Below, piece after piece: positions 50,667 through 60,930 of a stretch of DNA of 64,000 nucleotides. Below the pieces are notes generated by a model that was given only the letters and a program-made list of their open reading frames with translations, was not told the origin of the DNA and ran no database searches. A program made the translations under genes and the position numbers. Each line of letters starts with the position of its first letter. Within the stretch, counting starts at the first letter, position 1. The DNA is from Cyclobacterium qasimii M12-11B (GTDB lineage Bacteria; Bacteroidota; Bacteroidia; Cytophagales; Cyclobacteriaceae), in NCBI RefSeq assembly GCF_000427295.1, contig NZ_ATNM01000136.1:1-64000 (forward strand), written 5' to 3'.

Positions 50667-52177
50667 TTAATTGAAGGTAATAATCGAAAGCACAAAATGT
50701 TAGCTCTTTTATGGCTTTCTTTAACTCAACTTTTTAAACTTTACATAGGCGGCATCTTCAAATTGTACATTAATATTCCTTTTTTTTCCATTTGGCAATT
50801 AGTAAGCATCGGGGCAAATCAAAGAGGCATTAAATTTAATTGAAATTCTCCTTTCATAATCTCCTTCAATTTTCTAATTCAAGTTTCTAATTCAAGTTTT
50901 TGACATCTATTGTAATACCGTTCACGTTACCATGTTTACTTACCTTAATCATAACAAGACATCGCTTACCCCACCCCTAAAATACATTATCAATCCGGTA
51001 AATTGTTTAAAAATTATTTGGGCGGGGTGAAATATTAATTACAGATTAAAAAGAAAAGCTTTGAATCAAATGGTAATCGTAACACTTTTAAATTTGACCT
51101 TCTTAAATCTGTCCTATTAGTGATTTAGTTTAAAGTAACATTTGCTCCTCCTGCTTTATCGAAATCTACTTAAAAATCAACCTAATATTGGTAAAGCCAC
51201 CTATATAATCAGTTCAACTATAACTATATATGGTTTTTCGTATTTAGAGCAGAATGAGATGCACATATATTGAATGCATCTATGCCGTTTTGTGTTTGGC
51301 CATTTACAATCAGGAAGCTTATCTTCAAAACGATTGACTAGCGCCTCCTGCACCATAAACGCTATAACACAGGCTTGCATTTGAAACCATAGCCTTTCAT
51401 GAAAGGCTATTTTAATGGTATTTGGTCTACTGCATCCACTCCTACTACCTTGGTAATTGGAAATCAGTAATCCTATCTCTTTGATGAAACGATTGATTTT
51501 AATAGTGAAAATCACAAATCAACTTTCTCAAAAAGGTGCTAATCAATAATTAGTTTTTGACCAAAGAAGTTATTTAAAACAAAGTTGTGTCCATCCTAAA
51601 AACTACATCTTTTGATATTGTAGATTTGTTGTTAAACTAGTGACTTGAAAAAACAAACTGAAAGAAGCATAATGAAGCTTTATCAGTAAAGGTAATCCAG
51701 GGTTGTTAATAAGTCTGAATTTTCCAAATGAATAACGCGCTTTCAAATCCTCAGTTTCTTAAATTTGTTTGAGAAAAATTATTTACCAACTTCACCTGAT
51801 CAATCTGAGAATAATGATAGATGACAAAACCATCTTCAATTTTTTTAAATAAATTTTTCAAAAAACACTAAAAATATTTTACAAAAACTCATTAATCTAT
51901 TTAATGATGGCTACTCAATTTAGGTCAAAATTCCTTTACAAATCAGTCAAAAAATTTTGATTCTTTGTTGCTGCAAGATCTACATTAGTCTTCAGTTCAA
52001 AAGTAAAATATCTTCTTGTCTACTTGCTCATAAAGTTAAGTTTACTTTGTTTTTAAGCCTAATTCTTGGTCTAGTTTTAGGGGAGTATTATGCCTCTGTT
52101 AAGTTATATACAATAGTTGTCATTAAATGGGATTTTGGCGATTATTAGGCCTTGATTAATCCATACGAAATTAAAAC
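50667..52177. other. long intergenic region, no convincing gene
   Basis: About 1.5 kb between divergent SusC pair 2 and the sigma gene. A minus-strand frame of 104 codons (51201-51515) has fairly protein-like composition but matches nothing that I recognise and lacks a clear start; it may be a decayed fragment. The stretch contains one perfect 22-bp palindrome (listed) and otherwise AT-rich DNA. Confidence 0.4.
51389..51410. repeat. perfect 22-bp palindrome
   Basis: Eleven bases starting ATAGCCTTTCA are followed at once by their reverse complement, then by TTTT. No loop spacer, so more like a DNA-binding site or element end than a terminator. Confidence 0.7.
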
Positions 52178-52780
52178 ATGGAAAAAAGACTTCTAAATTC
52201 TATTCCCCAAACAGACTGTGATGCACTATGGCTTTTGCTAAGAAATGGTGACAAGAAAGGCCTTGAGGGTCTTTATAGACAATTTTCCCACGAACTTTTT
52301 AAATATGGTCTGTCCATGGTAAGGGATGAGGGGTTTGTTCAGGACTGCATTCAGGAAATTTTTATTGATCTTTGGAAGTATCATTTAAGGCTTAATAAAG
52401 CAGACAATGTAAAAGTCTACTTATTTAAATCCTTATCCAACAAAATTATCAGGGAGCTTAAAAAAGCTAGAAAAAGGAAAACGGAGGAAATCCAAGAAGA
52501 AATTTATTCCCAAATTTCGATTGAATCCATTGAAAGTAGTCTAATAAATATCCAGAGAGAAAAAACCCTTCAAGCTAAATTAGCAAAGGGGTTGGAAGAA
52601 TTACCTTTAAGGCAAAAACAAGTAATCAACCATTTATTTTTCGATCAATTTTCTTATGAGGAAACTTCAAAAATGATGGGTATCAATTTACGTTCCGTCT
52701 ATACTCTTGCATGGAAAGCAATTGGAACACTAAAAAAACACATTCTTTCCCTGGCAATTGTTTTAATTTTCTTATTTTAA
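52178..52780 (+). CDS. ECF RNA polymerase sigma factor (RpoE-like), module A
   Basis: A 200-residue sigma-70 family ECF factor. Region 2: LYRQFSHELFKYGLSMVRDEGFVQDCIQEIFIDLWKYH; region 4: LPLRQKQVINHLFFDQFSYEETSKMMGINLRSVYTLAWKAI. The C terminus is hydrophobic (ILSLAIVLIFLF), common in Bacteroidota ECF factors. With the FecR downstream it forms the cell-surface signalling pair for the SusC at 54183: ligand binding, STN signal, FecR, sigma release and transcription of the locus. Confidence 0.93.
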   Translation: MEKRLLNSIPQTDCDALWLLLRNGDKKGLEGLYRQFSHELFKYGLSMVRDEGFVQDCIQEIFIDLWKYHLRLNKADNVKVYLFKSLSNKIIRELKKARKRKTEEIQEEIYSQISIESIESSLINIQREKTLQAKLAKGLEELPLRQKQVINHLFFDQFSYEETSKMMGINLRSVYTLAWKAIGTLKKHILSLAIVLIFLF

Positions 52781-52956
52781 AAAATATCATTAGTAAATAT
52801 TCTAATGATATTACGTTAAAAAGGTTTTTGATTAAGCCTGTTAAGGATTAATTTTTTACCCTCAATTTTAATAGATTCAAATTTATAAAATAATTTATTT
52901 TTTTCAGAGGATAACTTTACATATGATTTGACTCTTATAATTGAAAAGTAGCGAAT

Positions 52957-54046
52957 ATGTGCAAAAAAGATTATAAGACAGAAGATTTTGTTTTAGACCC
53001 TGATTTTCAAAAATGGGTTCTTCACCCGGATACTGAATCGAAAATCTATTGGAACACCTTTATAAAAAATAATCCTAAAAAGTATACTGATATTCTTTTG
53101 GCGAGAAAACTGGTTTTGAATATGTCCAGAAAGTCTACTGATATTCAAGAAGAAAAATTAGAGCAGACTTGGAAAAATATAGACCATGCTATAAATAATA
53201 TAAGGATTAATCCAATCAAAAAATAATCCCTTTGGATTCATCTAGTACGATGAAAAATTATAATAATAGATACCCTAAATCATCCAATAAAACGATAGTT
53301 GTTTATAAATGGGCAGGTATTATAGCAGTTGTTTTTCTTTGGCTATAATAATTAATTTAATCTTACCCCATCCGGTGTCTAAGGAAGTCCAAGCGCCGAT
53401 GATTTATGAAGAACATACCACTCCTCCTGGTGTTAAGTCCAACTTAACCCTACAAGATGGATCAAAAGTGATCCTTAATTCCGGGAGTACTCTACGGTAT
53501 ATTAAAAATTTCGAAGCCAATCAAAGAGTCTTGGAGCTCGAAGGGGAAGCTTATTTTGAAGTTGCCAAGGACCAACTACGGCCTTTTAAGGTAATTACAG
53601 GACCTGTTACCACCCAGGCTTTGGGTACTACTTTCAATATCAGTGCATATAAAGGTGAATCTTTGGATATATCCTTGCTAACAGGTAGAGTGGCAGTTAA
53701 GGGAGCCTTAGATGAATCTGGGGAATTAAAACTAGACAAGGGTGAGGGACTAGAAATTGATTTGGTAAAAGGAGAGATTGTGAAGGTAGCTTTCGATGAA
53801 ACATTACTCCTGTCCTGGACTCGAAAAACCATTGTTTTCAACCAGACAAAGATGTTTGAGGTCAAGCGTGTGCTGGAAAACTGGTATGGGGTTAATGTGA
53901 AATTCACAAATTTACCTAGCAATAGCTTAGAAGTTTCAGGGAAATTTAAGGATCAACCCCTTAAGAATGTACTTGAAGGATTAAGTTATTCCGCCCGTTT
54001 TAATTATAAGATTTATAAAGATGAGGTGACTTTAACTTTTAATTGA
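52957..54046 (+). CDS. FecR-like anti-sigma factor, module A (two apparent frameshifts)
   Basis: Inner-membrane anti-sigma regulator of the neighbouring ECF factor. The N-terminal cytoplasmic part (52957-53226) has the family motif DFVLDPDFQKWVLHPD; the periplasmic part (from 53309) has LTLQDGSKVILNSGSTLRY, EGEAYFEVAKDQLRPFKVITG, ALGTTFNISAY and the C-terminal secretin/TonB-like short domain (EVKRVLENWYGVNVKF...FKDQPLKNVLEGLS). Restoring an A in the A6 run at 53218-53223 and one T in the T5 run at 53332-53336 joins all three frames, rebuilds the membrane segment KWAGIIAVVFSLAIIINLIL and gives 363 residues, the normal size. The protein at 62065 shows the intact architecture. Confidence 0.85.
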
Positions 54047-54068
54047 TTTTGCCTATGAAATAAAAAAA

Positions 54069-54096
54069 GGCCATAAGTGCTTCAACACCTATGGCC
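54069..54096 (+). promoter_or_regulatory. hairpin between FecR and SusC, module A
   Basis: GGCCATA-A-GTG pairs with CAC-C-TATGGCC (11-base arms, one mismatch), six-base loop, preceded by A7 and not followed by T. Possible mRNA processing or stability element, or weak attenuator between regulator and transporter genes. Confidence 0.55.
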
Positions 54097-54182
54097 CAAA
54101 TTAAATGCTGAAAATGAGACTGCAATCTCTTTTTCAAAGTGTGTTTATTTATTAGAAAAGCCTAAACAAACGATGTAAAGAT

Positions 54183-57100
54183 ATGAAAAAATGCCTACTA
54201 AAGCATGTGATCTACATGACAAAATTATTCACTTTTGCCTTCACCTTCCAATGCCTCAGCATGAGTCTTCTTCTTGCCCACAATGGCAATGCTCAGGTGA
54301 AAAATATAGAAGACGTAAGTGTACACCTTTCTTTAAATGAGGTGAAGGTCGAAAAAGCCTTTAAGCAACTTGAAAAAATAACGGAATTCAATTTCGTTTT
54401 TGCCACCAGGGAAATTCGCAATAGCCCCTTGGTAAGTTTAGAAAGCAATGGGGAAAGTTTATATGATCTGTTGGTTTCCATTGGTAGCCAATCTCACTTA
54501 AGTTTCAAACAAGTAGATGGAAACATCCATGTGAAAAAATCGGATAAAATAAGTGTGACCACTAAGGTGGATTATGAAGACGTAACAGTTTCCGGAGTGG
54601 TAACAGACAAAAATGGAGAGCCAATTCCTGGGGTTACCGTGTCTATTCCAGGTACGTCAATAGGAACTGCTACAGACCTTGATGGAAAATATTCCTTATC
54701 GGTCCCAGAAGAGTCAACACTTATATTTTCCTTCATAGGATACGAGACTCAAAGTGTAGTTTTAGGAACCCAGAGTATAATTAATGTGGTGTTGAGTGAA
54801 GATATATCTTCTTTGGATGAAGTGGTGGTAGTTGGATATGGAGAACAAAAAAAGAGTGATATAACAGGATCCGTTGCCTCCATTCCCAAAGAAAGACTTG
54901 AGATGGTACCAATTATTAATGTAGCCCAGGCGATTCAAGGTTCTATACCAGGAGTTATGGTACAAAATACCTCTGCAGGTGCTGAACCAACTCAGAATAT
55001 CATGGTTAGAGGTCGTAACTCTATTGCTGCAAATAATTCTCCATTAGTTGTGGTAGATGGGGTACCATATGGAGGAAACTTATCAGATATTAATCCAAAT
55101 GACATTGAATCTATTGAAATTTTAAAGGATGCATCTGCCTCCGCCATTTATGGTTCAAGGGGGGCCAATGGTATAATATTGATTACTACAAAAACAGGTA
55201 ATGCTGGTGAATTGAAAATATCCTATAATGGTTTTTACTCGGTTCAGGATCCTACCAATGTCCCCGATATATTGAATGGTGAAGAATTTTATCAATTCAA
55301 AATGGCCCGTGCTCCTCATATGATGACAATTCCTGAACAAGAAATTTATGATTCAGGGGAATGGGTGAATTGGTATGATGAAATATTACAAACTGGTTTT
55401 ACACACAATCAGCATGTTAGTGTATCCGGAGGTACACAAAAAACTCAATTTTTCATGTCAGGTGGCTTACTTGATGTAAAAGGTCTAACCTTGAATGATA
55501 ATTATTTGCGAGGAATCAGCAGAGTTAATGTTGAAACCAAAATTAATGATTGGCTATCATTAGGCACCAGAAGTCAGTTTTCTTACGACGATCAAAGTGG
55601 AACTTCTCCAAGTTGGGCTGATGCCAGGTCAACTAATCCTCTTGTAAAACCTTATGATGAAAATGGAAACCCTACAATTTACCCATGGGAAGGTATGCCT
55701 CAACAAGGTAACCCTCTTGAAGGATTACTTTTCGATAATAAAAATGAATCCTTTCAGATCAACCTTAACAATTTTGCAGTCATAAATATTCCAAAAATAG
55801 AAGGTTTAAGTTATCGCATTAATACAGGATTTAATTTTATATTTCGTGACCAAGCAACGTACAAAGGAAGAGATACCAGAACTGGATTAGAAGTTCAAGG
55901 AGAAGCAGAAACTAGTCGGTATAGGTATAACTCCACTCTTATTGAAAATATTCTATCATACAAAAAGAACATCGACAATCATTCAATTTTCGGTACGGCC
56001 CTCTACAGTTTTGAAAGTAATAAAAGTAGTTCGAACGATCTGTTGGCTAGGGGATTTGAAAATGATCACCTAAAGTATTACGCAGCTGAACAAGCAAATT
56101 TTATATCACCAAATTATGATTTTAATGAGTCTTATTTAATTTCTCAGATGTTGAGAGTTAATTATGCGTTTGATAGCCGATATTTAGTAACTGTAACCGG
56201 AAGAAGGGATGGATTTTCCGGATTTGGAAAATCAACAAAATGGGGGATTTTCCCTTCAATCGCATTAGGGTGGAATATTGGCTACGAAGATTTTTTCACT
56301 TTTAAAGATGTTATCAGTGAACTCAAACTTAGAGCATCTTATGGAGTTAATGGCAATCAGGCTGTAGGAAGTTATCAATCCATTACACGCCTTGGTGAAT
56401 ACCATTATGTTGACTCTAAAGAAACTGCACCAGGTTATCGACCCACAATTCTTGGTGATCCAAATTTAGCCTGGGAATCATCCAGAACTTTTAATGTGGG
56501 CCTTGACATGGGTTTTTTAAACAATAGGTTTGTTGCAAATGTGGATATCTATGAGACAAGTACAACTGACCTTCTTTTAAATAGGATTATTTCATCAGTG
56601 CATGGAATTAGTTCTTTGACAACCAATATTGGTGAAACAAATAATAAGGGTGTAGAATTTTCAATTCTATCTAGAAATATAATAACGCCTGCATTCAGCT
56701 GGACTACAAATGGTAACCTATCTGCCAATAAAAATAAAATTGTTTCCCTATACGGAATTTTAGATGAGGATGGTCAAGAAATAGATGATTATGCAAATAA
56801 TTGGTTCATTGGCCAACCTATAAGTGTCAATTATGATTTCGATGTAAATGGCACTTGGCAATTAGATGAAGTAGATGAAGCAACAAAATGGGGGTCTGTT
56901 CCTGGTCAGGTTAAAATAGATGATCTCAATGGCGATTATAAATTAGACAACGATGATCGTAAAATTCTAGGTCAAGAAGATCCCGTTTTAATGTGGGGTT
57001 TAACCAATACCTTCACTTTAAAAAACTTTACCTTAAACGTATTTATTCACGGAATGCATGGTATCACTAAGGCAAACAGCCTAATGAATGACCATGTTCT

Positions 57101-57443
57101 TGAAGAAGTTCGTAACAATACCATTAAAAAGGATTGGTGGACACCAGACAACCCAACCAATGAATGGTATGGAAACTGGTTAGGAGCAGATGTAATGGGA
57201 GGAATTTTAGCTAGAAACAGGATTTATCAGAATGCAAGTTTTGTCCGGATCAAAGACGTTTCTTTGTCATATTTATTTCCGCAATCAAATATCTTAGGTG
57301 TTTTCAATAATTTAAGGGTTGCTGCCACCGGAAGAAACCTCTATACATTTACTAACTGGATTGGCCTTGATCCAGAACTTAGTAGTCAAACCAGCATACC
57401 ACTTCAACGAGAGATGGTTTTAGGTCTTAACGTAAGCTTTTAA
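54183..57443 (+). CDS. SusC/RagA TonB-dependent transporter with STN domain, module A
   Basis: A 1086-residue transporter with all signalling parts: signal peptide, STN domain (about 40-120: LSLNEVKVEKAFKQLEKITEFNFVF...SHLSFKQVDGNIHV) that contacts FecR, carboxypeptidase-D-like domain (VSGVVTDKNGEPIPGVTVSIPGTSIG), plug (DEVVVVGYGEQ...MVRGRNSIAANN...IEILKDASASAIYGSRGANGIILITTK) and barrel ending LNVSF. The intact STN plus the sigma/FecR genes upstream fit a self-signalling importer. Followed 15 bases later by its SusD. Confidence 0.95.
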   Translation: MKKCLLKHVIYMTKLFTFAFTFQCLSMSLLLAHNGNAQVKNIEDVSVHLSLNEVKVEKAFKQLEKITEFNFVFATREIRNSPLVSLESNGESLYDLLVSIGSQSHLSFKQVDGNIHVKKSDKISVTTKVDYEDVTVSGVVTDKNGEPIPGVTVSIPGTSIGTATDLDGKYSLSVPEESTLIFSFIGYETQSVVLGTQSIINVVLSEDISSLDEVVVVGYGEQKKSDITGSVASIPKERLEMVPIINVAQAIQGSIPGVMVQNTSAGAEPTQNIMVRGRNSIAANNSPLVVVDGVPYGGNLSDINPNDIESIEILKDASASAIYGSRGANGIILITTKTGNAGELKISYNGFYSVQDPTNVPDILNGEEFYQFKMARAPHMMTIPEQEIYDSGEWVNWYDEILQTGFTHNQHVSVSGGTQKTQFFMSGGLLDVKGLTLNDNYLRGISRVNVETKINDWLSLGTRSQFSYDDQSGTSPSWADARSTNPLVKPYDENGNPTIYPWEGMPQQGNPLEGLLFDNKNESFQINLNNFAVINIPKIEGLSYRINTGFNFIFRDQATYKGRDTRTGLEVQGEAETSRYRYNSTLIENILSYKKNIDNHSIFGTALYSFESNKSSSNDLLARGFENDHLKYYAAEQANFISPNYDFNESYLISQMLRVNYAFDSRYLVTVTGRRDGFSGFGKSTKWGIFPSIALGWNIGYEDFFTFKDVISELKLRASYGVNGNQAVGSYQSITRLGEYHYVDSKETAPGYRPTILGDPNLAWESSRTFNVGLDMGFLNNRFVANVDIYETSTTDLLLNRIISSVHGISSLTTNIGETNNKGVEFSILSRNIITPAFSWTTNGNLSANKNKIVSLYGILDEDGQEIDDYANNWFIGQPISVNYDFDVNGTWQLDEVDEATKWGSVPGQVKIDDLNGDYKLDNDDRKILGQEDPVLMWGLTNTFTLKNFTLNVFIHGMHGITKANSLMNDHVLEEVRNNTIKKDWWTPDNPTNEWYGNWLGADVMGGILARNRIYQNASFVRIKDVSLSYLFPQSNILGVFNNLRVAATGRNLYTFTNWIGLDPELSSQTSIPLQREMVLGLNVSF

Positions 57444-57458
57444 TAAATAAAAAAAATT

Positions 57459-59126
57459 ATGAGGACTATTATAGTTACTTTAATAATAAGTTTTTTCTTA
57501 ATTTTTGTTTCTGGTTGTTCAGAAACTTGGTTAGAAGAAAATACACCGCACCTAATTACCACAGAATCTCTTTATACTGACTTAAATGGATTTGAATCTG
57601 GTTTAAATGGGTTGTATTCATTGGTTAGAGTTCAATATGAAGAAGGCTGGGGTGGTTATTCTATGTTAAAAGCCTTATTTATTGGAGGAACAGACAATGT
57701 TACTCCAAATCACTATACTGGGCAGGGGTATAGTAATTTAACCGCTGATTGGGGTGCAGTTAATAACCCTCACCTTCAGGATTACGCTTCTGGTTGGGCT
57801 TGGCTTTATAGTATTGTAAATGCAGCTAATACTATTATCAATAGAGCTGAATCAGATAACAACATTGACTGGAACGGTGGAGATGCCCTACCCGATGAAA
57901 ACAAAAATAGGGTAATTGCTGAAGCCAAGCTTTTTCGTGCTTGGGCATATCGTCATTTAGTTTATGGTTGGGGAGATGTTCCTATTTCCCTAATAGAATC
58001 TGGCGAAATAATTAAAACCGATTGGGAAAGAGCACCTAGTATTGAAGTGAGAAAACAAATTATTTCTGACTTATTATTTGCTGAAGAATATATCCCCGTA
58101 CGTCCTAATAAAAGAGGGAAAATAACCAAAGGTGTTGCTCAACATTATTTAGCTGAAATGTACTTGGTTTTAAACATGCCAGATAGCGCATTGATTTGGG
58201 CTGATAAAGCCATCAATACGCCAGAATACGCACTTATTTCAGATCGATATGGAGTGAATAAAGACTTACCTGGAGTCACTATTATGGATATGTTTACGGA
58301 AGGAAATGAGAATTATGATCAAGGAAATACCGAAGCACTTTGGGTAATTCAATTTGCAAAAGAGACTGTTGGAGGATCTGGTAGCAGATTAATTAGGTGG
58401 GCAGGTTCTAGATTTGATGCTTGGGTAATAAATGGTGTAAGACCTTGGACAATGACCTATGAAAGAGGTGGTAGAGGACAAAGTAGGCAATCCCTAACCA
58501 AATGGGCTCTCGAATCTTATGAACCACAGGATGAAAGAGCTTCGATACATGCTATCAGGTGGTATTTTATCCTCAATGATGCTGAAGCTAATGCACCCTA
58601 TGCTGCTGATAATTTACCTCCAGGATATAATTATGGGGATACGATCTATCTCGATTCGTCGGGAGATATAACAAGAGAGAATTACAGCCGGAATAATTGG
58701 CCTTTTTCAAGAAAACTTGAAGGAAGTGACCCTGATAATCCTTCAAGTGGCTATCAATTTAATGATCACATATATTTAAGATTGGCTGATACCTATCTTT
58801 TGAAAGCAGAGGCCGAATTTAAATTGGGACTAATTACCGAAGCTACAAATACTATTAATACTATTAGAAGTAGATCAAACGCTAGTATTATATCTCCAAG
58901 TCAGCTTGATATGGATTTTATCCTTGATGAAAGATCAAGGGAATTAGTCTTAGAGGAAGATAGAAGATGGCATTTACTCAGGACAGGGAAATGGCTTGAA
59001 CGCATGCGTAAATACAATAAAAATGGAGGCCAGAATGCAGCAGCAAGAGATACCATCTGGCCTATTCCTCAAATTGTAATTGACGCCAACCTCACGAAGC
59101 CTATGGCACAGAATCCTGGCTTTTAG
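57459..59126 (+). CDS. SusD/RagB lipoprotein, module A
   Basis: A 555-residue lipoprotein (signal peptide ending FVSGC). SusD features: ESLYTDLNGFESGLNGLYSLVR, VIAEAKLFRAWAYRHLVYGWGDVPISL, IYLRLADTYLLKAEAEFKLG, ERSRELVLEEDRRWHLLRTGKWLERM and the ending AQNPGF. Surface receptor of the module; ligand unknown. Confidence 0.94.
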   Translation: MRTIIVTLIISFFLIFVSGCSETWLEENTPHLITTESLYTDLNGFESGLNGLYSLVRVQYEEGWGGYSMLKALFIGGTDNVTPNHYTGQGYSNLTADWGAVNNPHLQDYASGWAWLYSIVNAANTIINRAESDNNIDWNGGDALPDENKNRVIAEAKLFRAWAYRHLVYGWGDVPISLIESGEIIKTDWERAPSIEVRKQIISDLLFAEEYIPVRPNKRGKITKGVAQHYLAEMYLVLNMPDSALIWADKAINTPEYALISDRYGVNKDLPGVTIMDMFTEGNENYDQGNTEALWVIQFAKETVGGSGSRLIRWAGSRFDAWVINGVRPWTMTYERGGRGQSRQSLTKWALESYEPQDERASIHAIRWYFILNDAEANAPYAADNLPPGYNYGDTIYLDSSGDITRENYSRNNWPFSRKLEGSDPDNPSSGYQFNDHIYLRLADTYLLKAEAEFKLGLITEATNTINTIRSRSNASIISPSQLDMDFILDERSRELVLEEDRRWHLLRTGKWLERMRKYNKNGGQNAAARDTIWPIPQIVIDANLTKPMAQNPGF

Positions 59127-59157
59127 TCTTAATGGCATAGTCATTTTTAATTTTGGA

Positions 59158-59194
59158 TCTACTTCCCATAAAGAATATTAGTATGGGGAGTAGA
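59158..59194 (+). terminator. hairpin after SusD, module A
   Basis: 13-base arms 59158-59170 and 59182-59194 pair except for one G-T wobble, 11-base loop; the following DNA is T-rich but not a clean T run. Partial terminator or attenuator in front of the phosphoesterase gene. Confidence 0.5.
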
Positions 59195-59258
59195 CCAATT
59201 TTATTTACTTTTTAAGAATTTCCGATTAAATATAGCTTTCACCAAAATATCTAGACCG

Positions 59259-60359
59259 ATGCACAATTATCCTTCTCTTTCTATTTTTTATCTTTTTTCT
59301 GTGTTGCTAATAAATGCCTGTAGTAGCTCTACCAATATTGATTTCAAGAAGTCAAGAGAATTAAAAGAGGCACCCGAAGGTGTTTTTAGCATGATTGTCA
59401 TTCCAGATACCCAACAATATTTTGGAAAAAGCACTAAACTTGAGCCCGATAGTGAAAATGAATTAACTAATCCAGTTTTTAAAACTCAAATAAAATGGAT
59501 TAATGATAATATCGATAGGCAAAAGGTTGTTTTTGTTAGTCATGTTGGTGACATCGTTGATATAAACAACCATAGCCAATGGTCATTGGCACGTAATTTC
59601 ATGAATTCGTTACATGGTAAAATTCCATATGGCATTTCAGTTGGCAATCATGACATGACTTCAGATGGAAACTCATCGCTTTTTCAACAGTATTTCCCTG
59701 TATCTAGGTTCTCTGAATTTGATTGGTATGGCGGATATTTTAATGAAACCAGTTCAATTACTCACTCTAGTAATAATTCAAATAGCTATCAGTTATTTAC
59801 TGCTGAAGGAATTGATTTTGTAATCCTGCATTTGGAATGCAATGCCCCAGATAATGTCCTTATGTGGGCAGATAAAATTTTAAGTAAGCATAAAAACCGT
59901 TTTGCTATCATCTCTACTCATATGTTTTTGGGGCCCATAGAAAAACCAAGAACACCAGAAGGATTTTTTAATGATCCTAAAGGAATTATGCGATGGATAA
60001 AGAACCATGGAGAAAATGGTAATTCTCCTCAACAAATGTGGGATAAATTATTCTCTAAACATAAAAATATACACCTCATCCTCTCTGGAGACCAAAGCCG
60101 ATCTAATGCACTAAATCACAAGCTAATTGGAGATTCTGGCAATACAGTTTATGCCATTTTAAGTGATTATATGCTTAGCCCTGGCCCGTTGCGGATTATG
60201 CGTTTCAAGAAACACAAAAATGAAATTGAAATAATAAGTTATAATGTAAATGACAATAATATTGTAAGTGGAACCAAAACTATTCCTGAGAAAAGCAGTC
60301 ATAACTTTACAATTGATATTGATTTTTCAGCTTACCTCAAAATTGAAAGTAGGAGATAA
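59259..60359 (+). CDS. calcineurin-like metallophosphoesterase lipoprotein
   Basis: A 366-residue lipoprotein (LLINACSSS, lipid Cys) with a metallophosphoesterase fold: IVIPDTQQYF, FVSHVGDIVD, YGISVGNHDM (GNH motif), and IISTHMF with a late metal-binding His. Probably a periplasmic or surface phosphatase or phosphodiesterase. It closes module A and may release phosphate or a phosphodiester-linked group from the imported ligand, which would make the ligand a phosphorylated compound; this is inference from position. Confidence 0.82.
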   Translation: MHNYPSLSIFYLFSVLLINACSSSTNIDFKKSRELKEAPEGVFSMIVIPDTQQYFGKSTKLEPDSENELTNPVFKTQIKWINDNIDRQKVVFVSHVGDIVDINNHSQWSLARNFMNSLHGKIPYGISVGNHDMTSDGNSSLFQQYFPVSRFSEFDWYGGYFNETSSITHSSNNSNSYQLFTAEGIDFVILHLECNAPDNVLMWADKILSKHKNRFAIISTHMFLGPIEKPRTPEGFFNDPKGIMRWIKNHGENGNSPQQMWDKLFSKHKNIHLILSGDQSRSNALNHKLIGDSGNTVYAILSDYMLSPGPLRIMRFKKHKNEIEIISYNVNDNNIVSGTKTIPEKSSHNFTIDIDFSAYLKIESRR

Positions 60360-60571
60360 AGTAATCAATATTTTATATTTAATTATGAAAAAATAATAGG
60401 AGTAATTATTTAATAATCTTCCTCTATAGGCATCTTACAACTCAAAACAAGAGAAAGCTATGTGGTTTAAACTGGAATAGTTAAGCCGTTATCGAAATAA
60501 AACTCAAATCATATCTCGATTAAATACACCAAAAAATTAAGCTTAAGGAGCATTAACATTAATAAATTTTT

Positions 60572-60930
60572 CTGATCAAGAGAAGTTTCTTAATACTAGT
60601 ATTTTTTATTTCATCCCAAATTTGTTTCACCGATAAACCAAAACGGAGGCAACGAACTGGAAGGTTTTGTGCAATGGGATGGCACTATCGGATCAATGGC
60701 CTCCTTATTATATTGAACCTAATGAGCCGAAGGAAGGGCCTGTCCCCTATCTTGAGAACAAACCAAAAGTCATCCCAATTAATATAGGGAGGCGGTTATT
60801 TGTGGATGATTTTTTGATTGCGAAGACTAAATTAATTCTTGTTTCTCATTCACCAGTTCTCTGTAAAAACAATTCTGGTATTAACACCTGACAAAGAATG
60901 AGAAGCCAAATGAGTAAGACAATTTTATAC
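60572..60930 (+). pseudogene. degenerate start of a secreted hydrolase-like gene
   Basis: Pieces of one protein are spread over three frames. A signal peptide (KRSFLILVFFISSQICF) is in one frame, NGGNELEGFVQWDGT in another, and DQWPPYYIEPNEPKEGP, YLENKPKVIPINIGRRLFVDDFLIAKTKL in the third (60667-60891). The remaining VLTPDKE is out of frame and stops. RxLFVDDFLI is the opening motif of secreted glycoside-hydrolase-like five-blade proteins, as I recall them. The catalytic part is missing entirely, so this is a true remnant even if one or two shifts were sequencing errors. Confidence 0.55.

Noticed and set aside
51201-51515. 104-codon minus-strand frame, possibly a transposase piece
   Set aside because: The central part looks protein-like, but I cannot match it to any family and it has no clear start or partners; kept only as part of the gap description.
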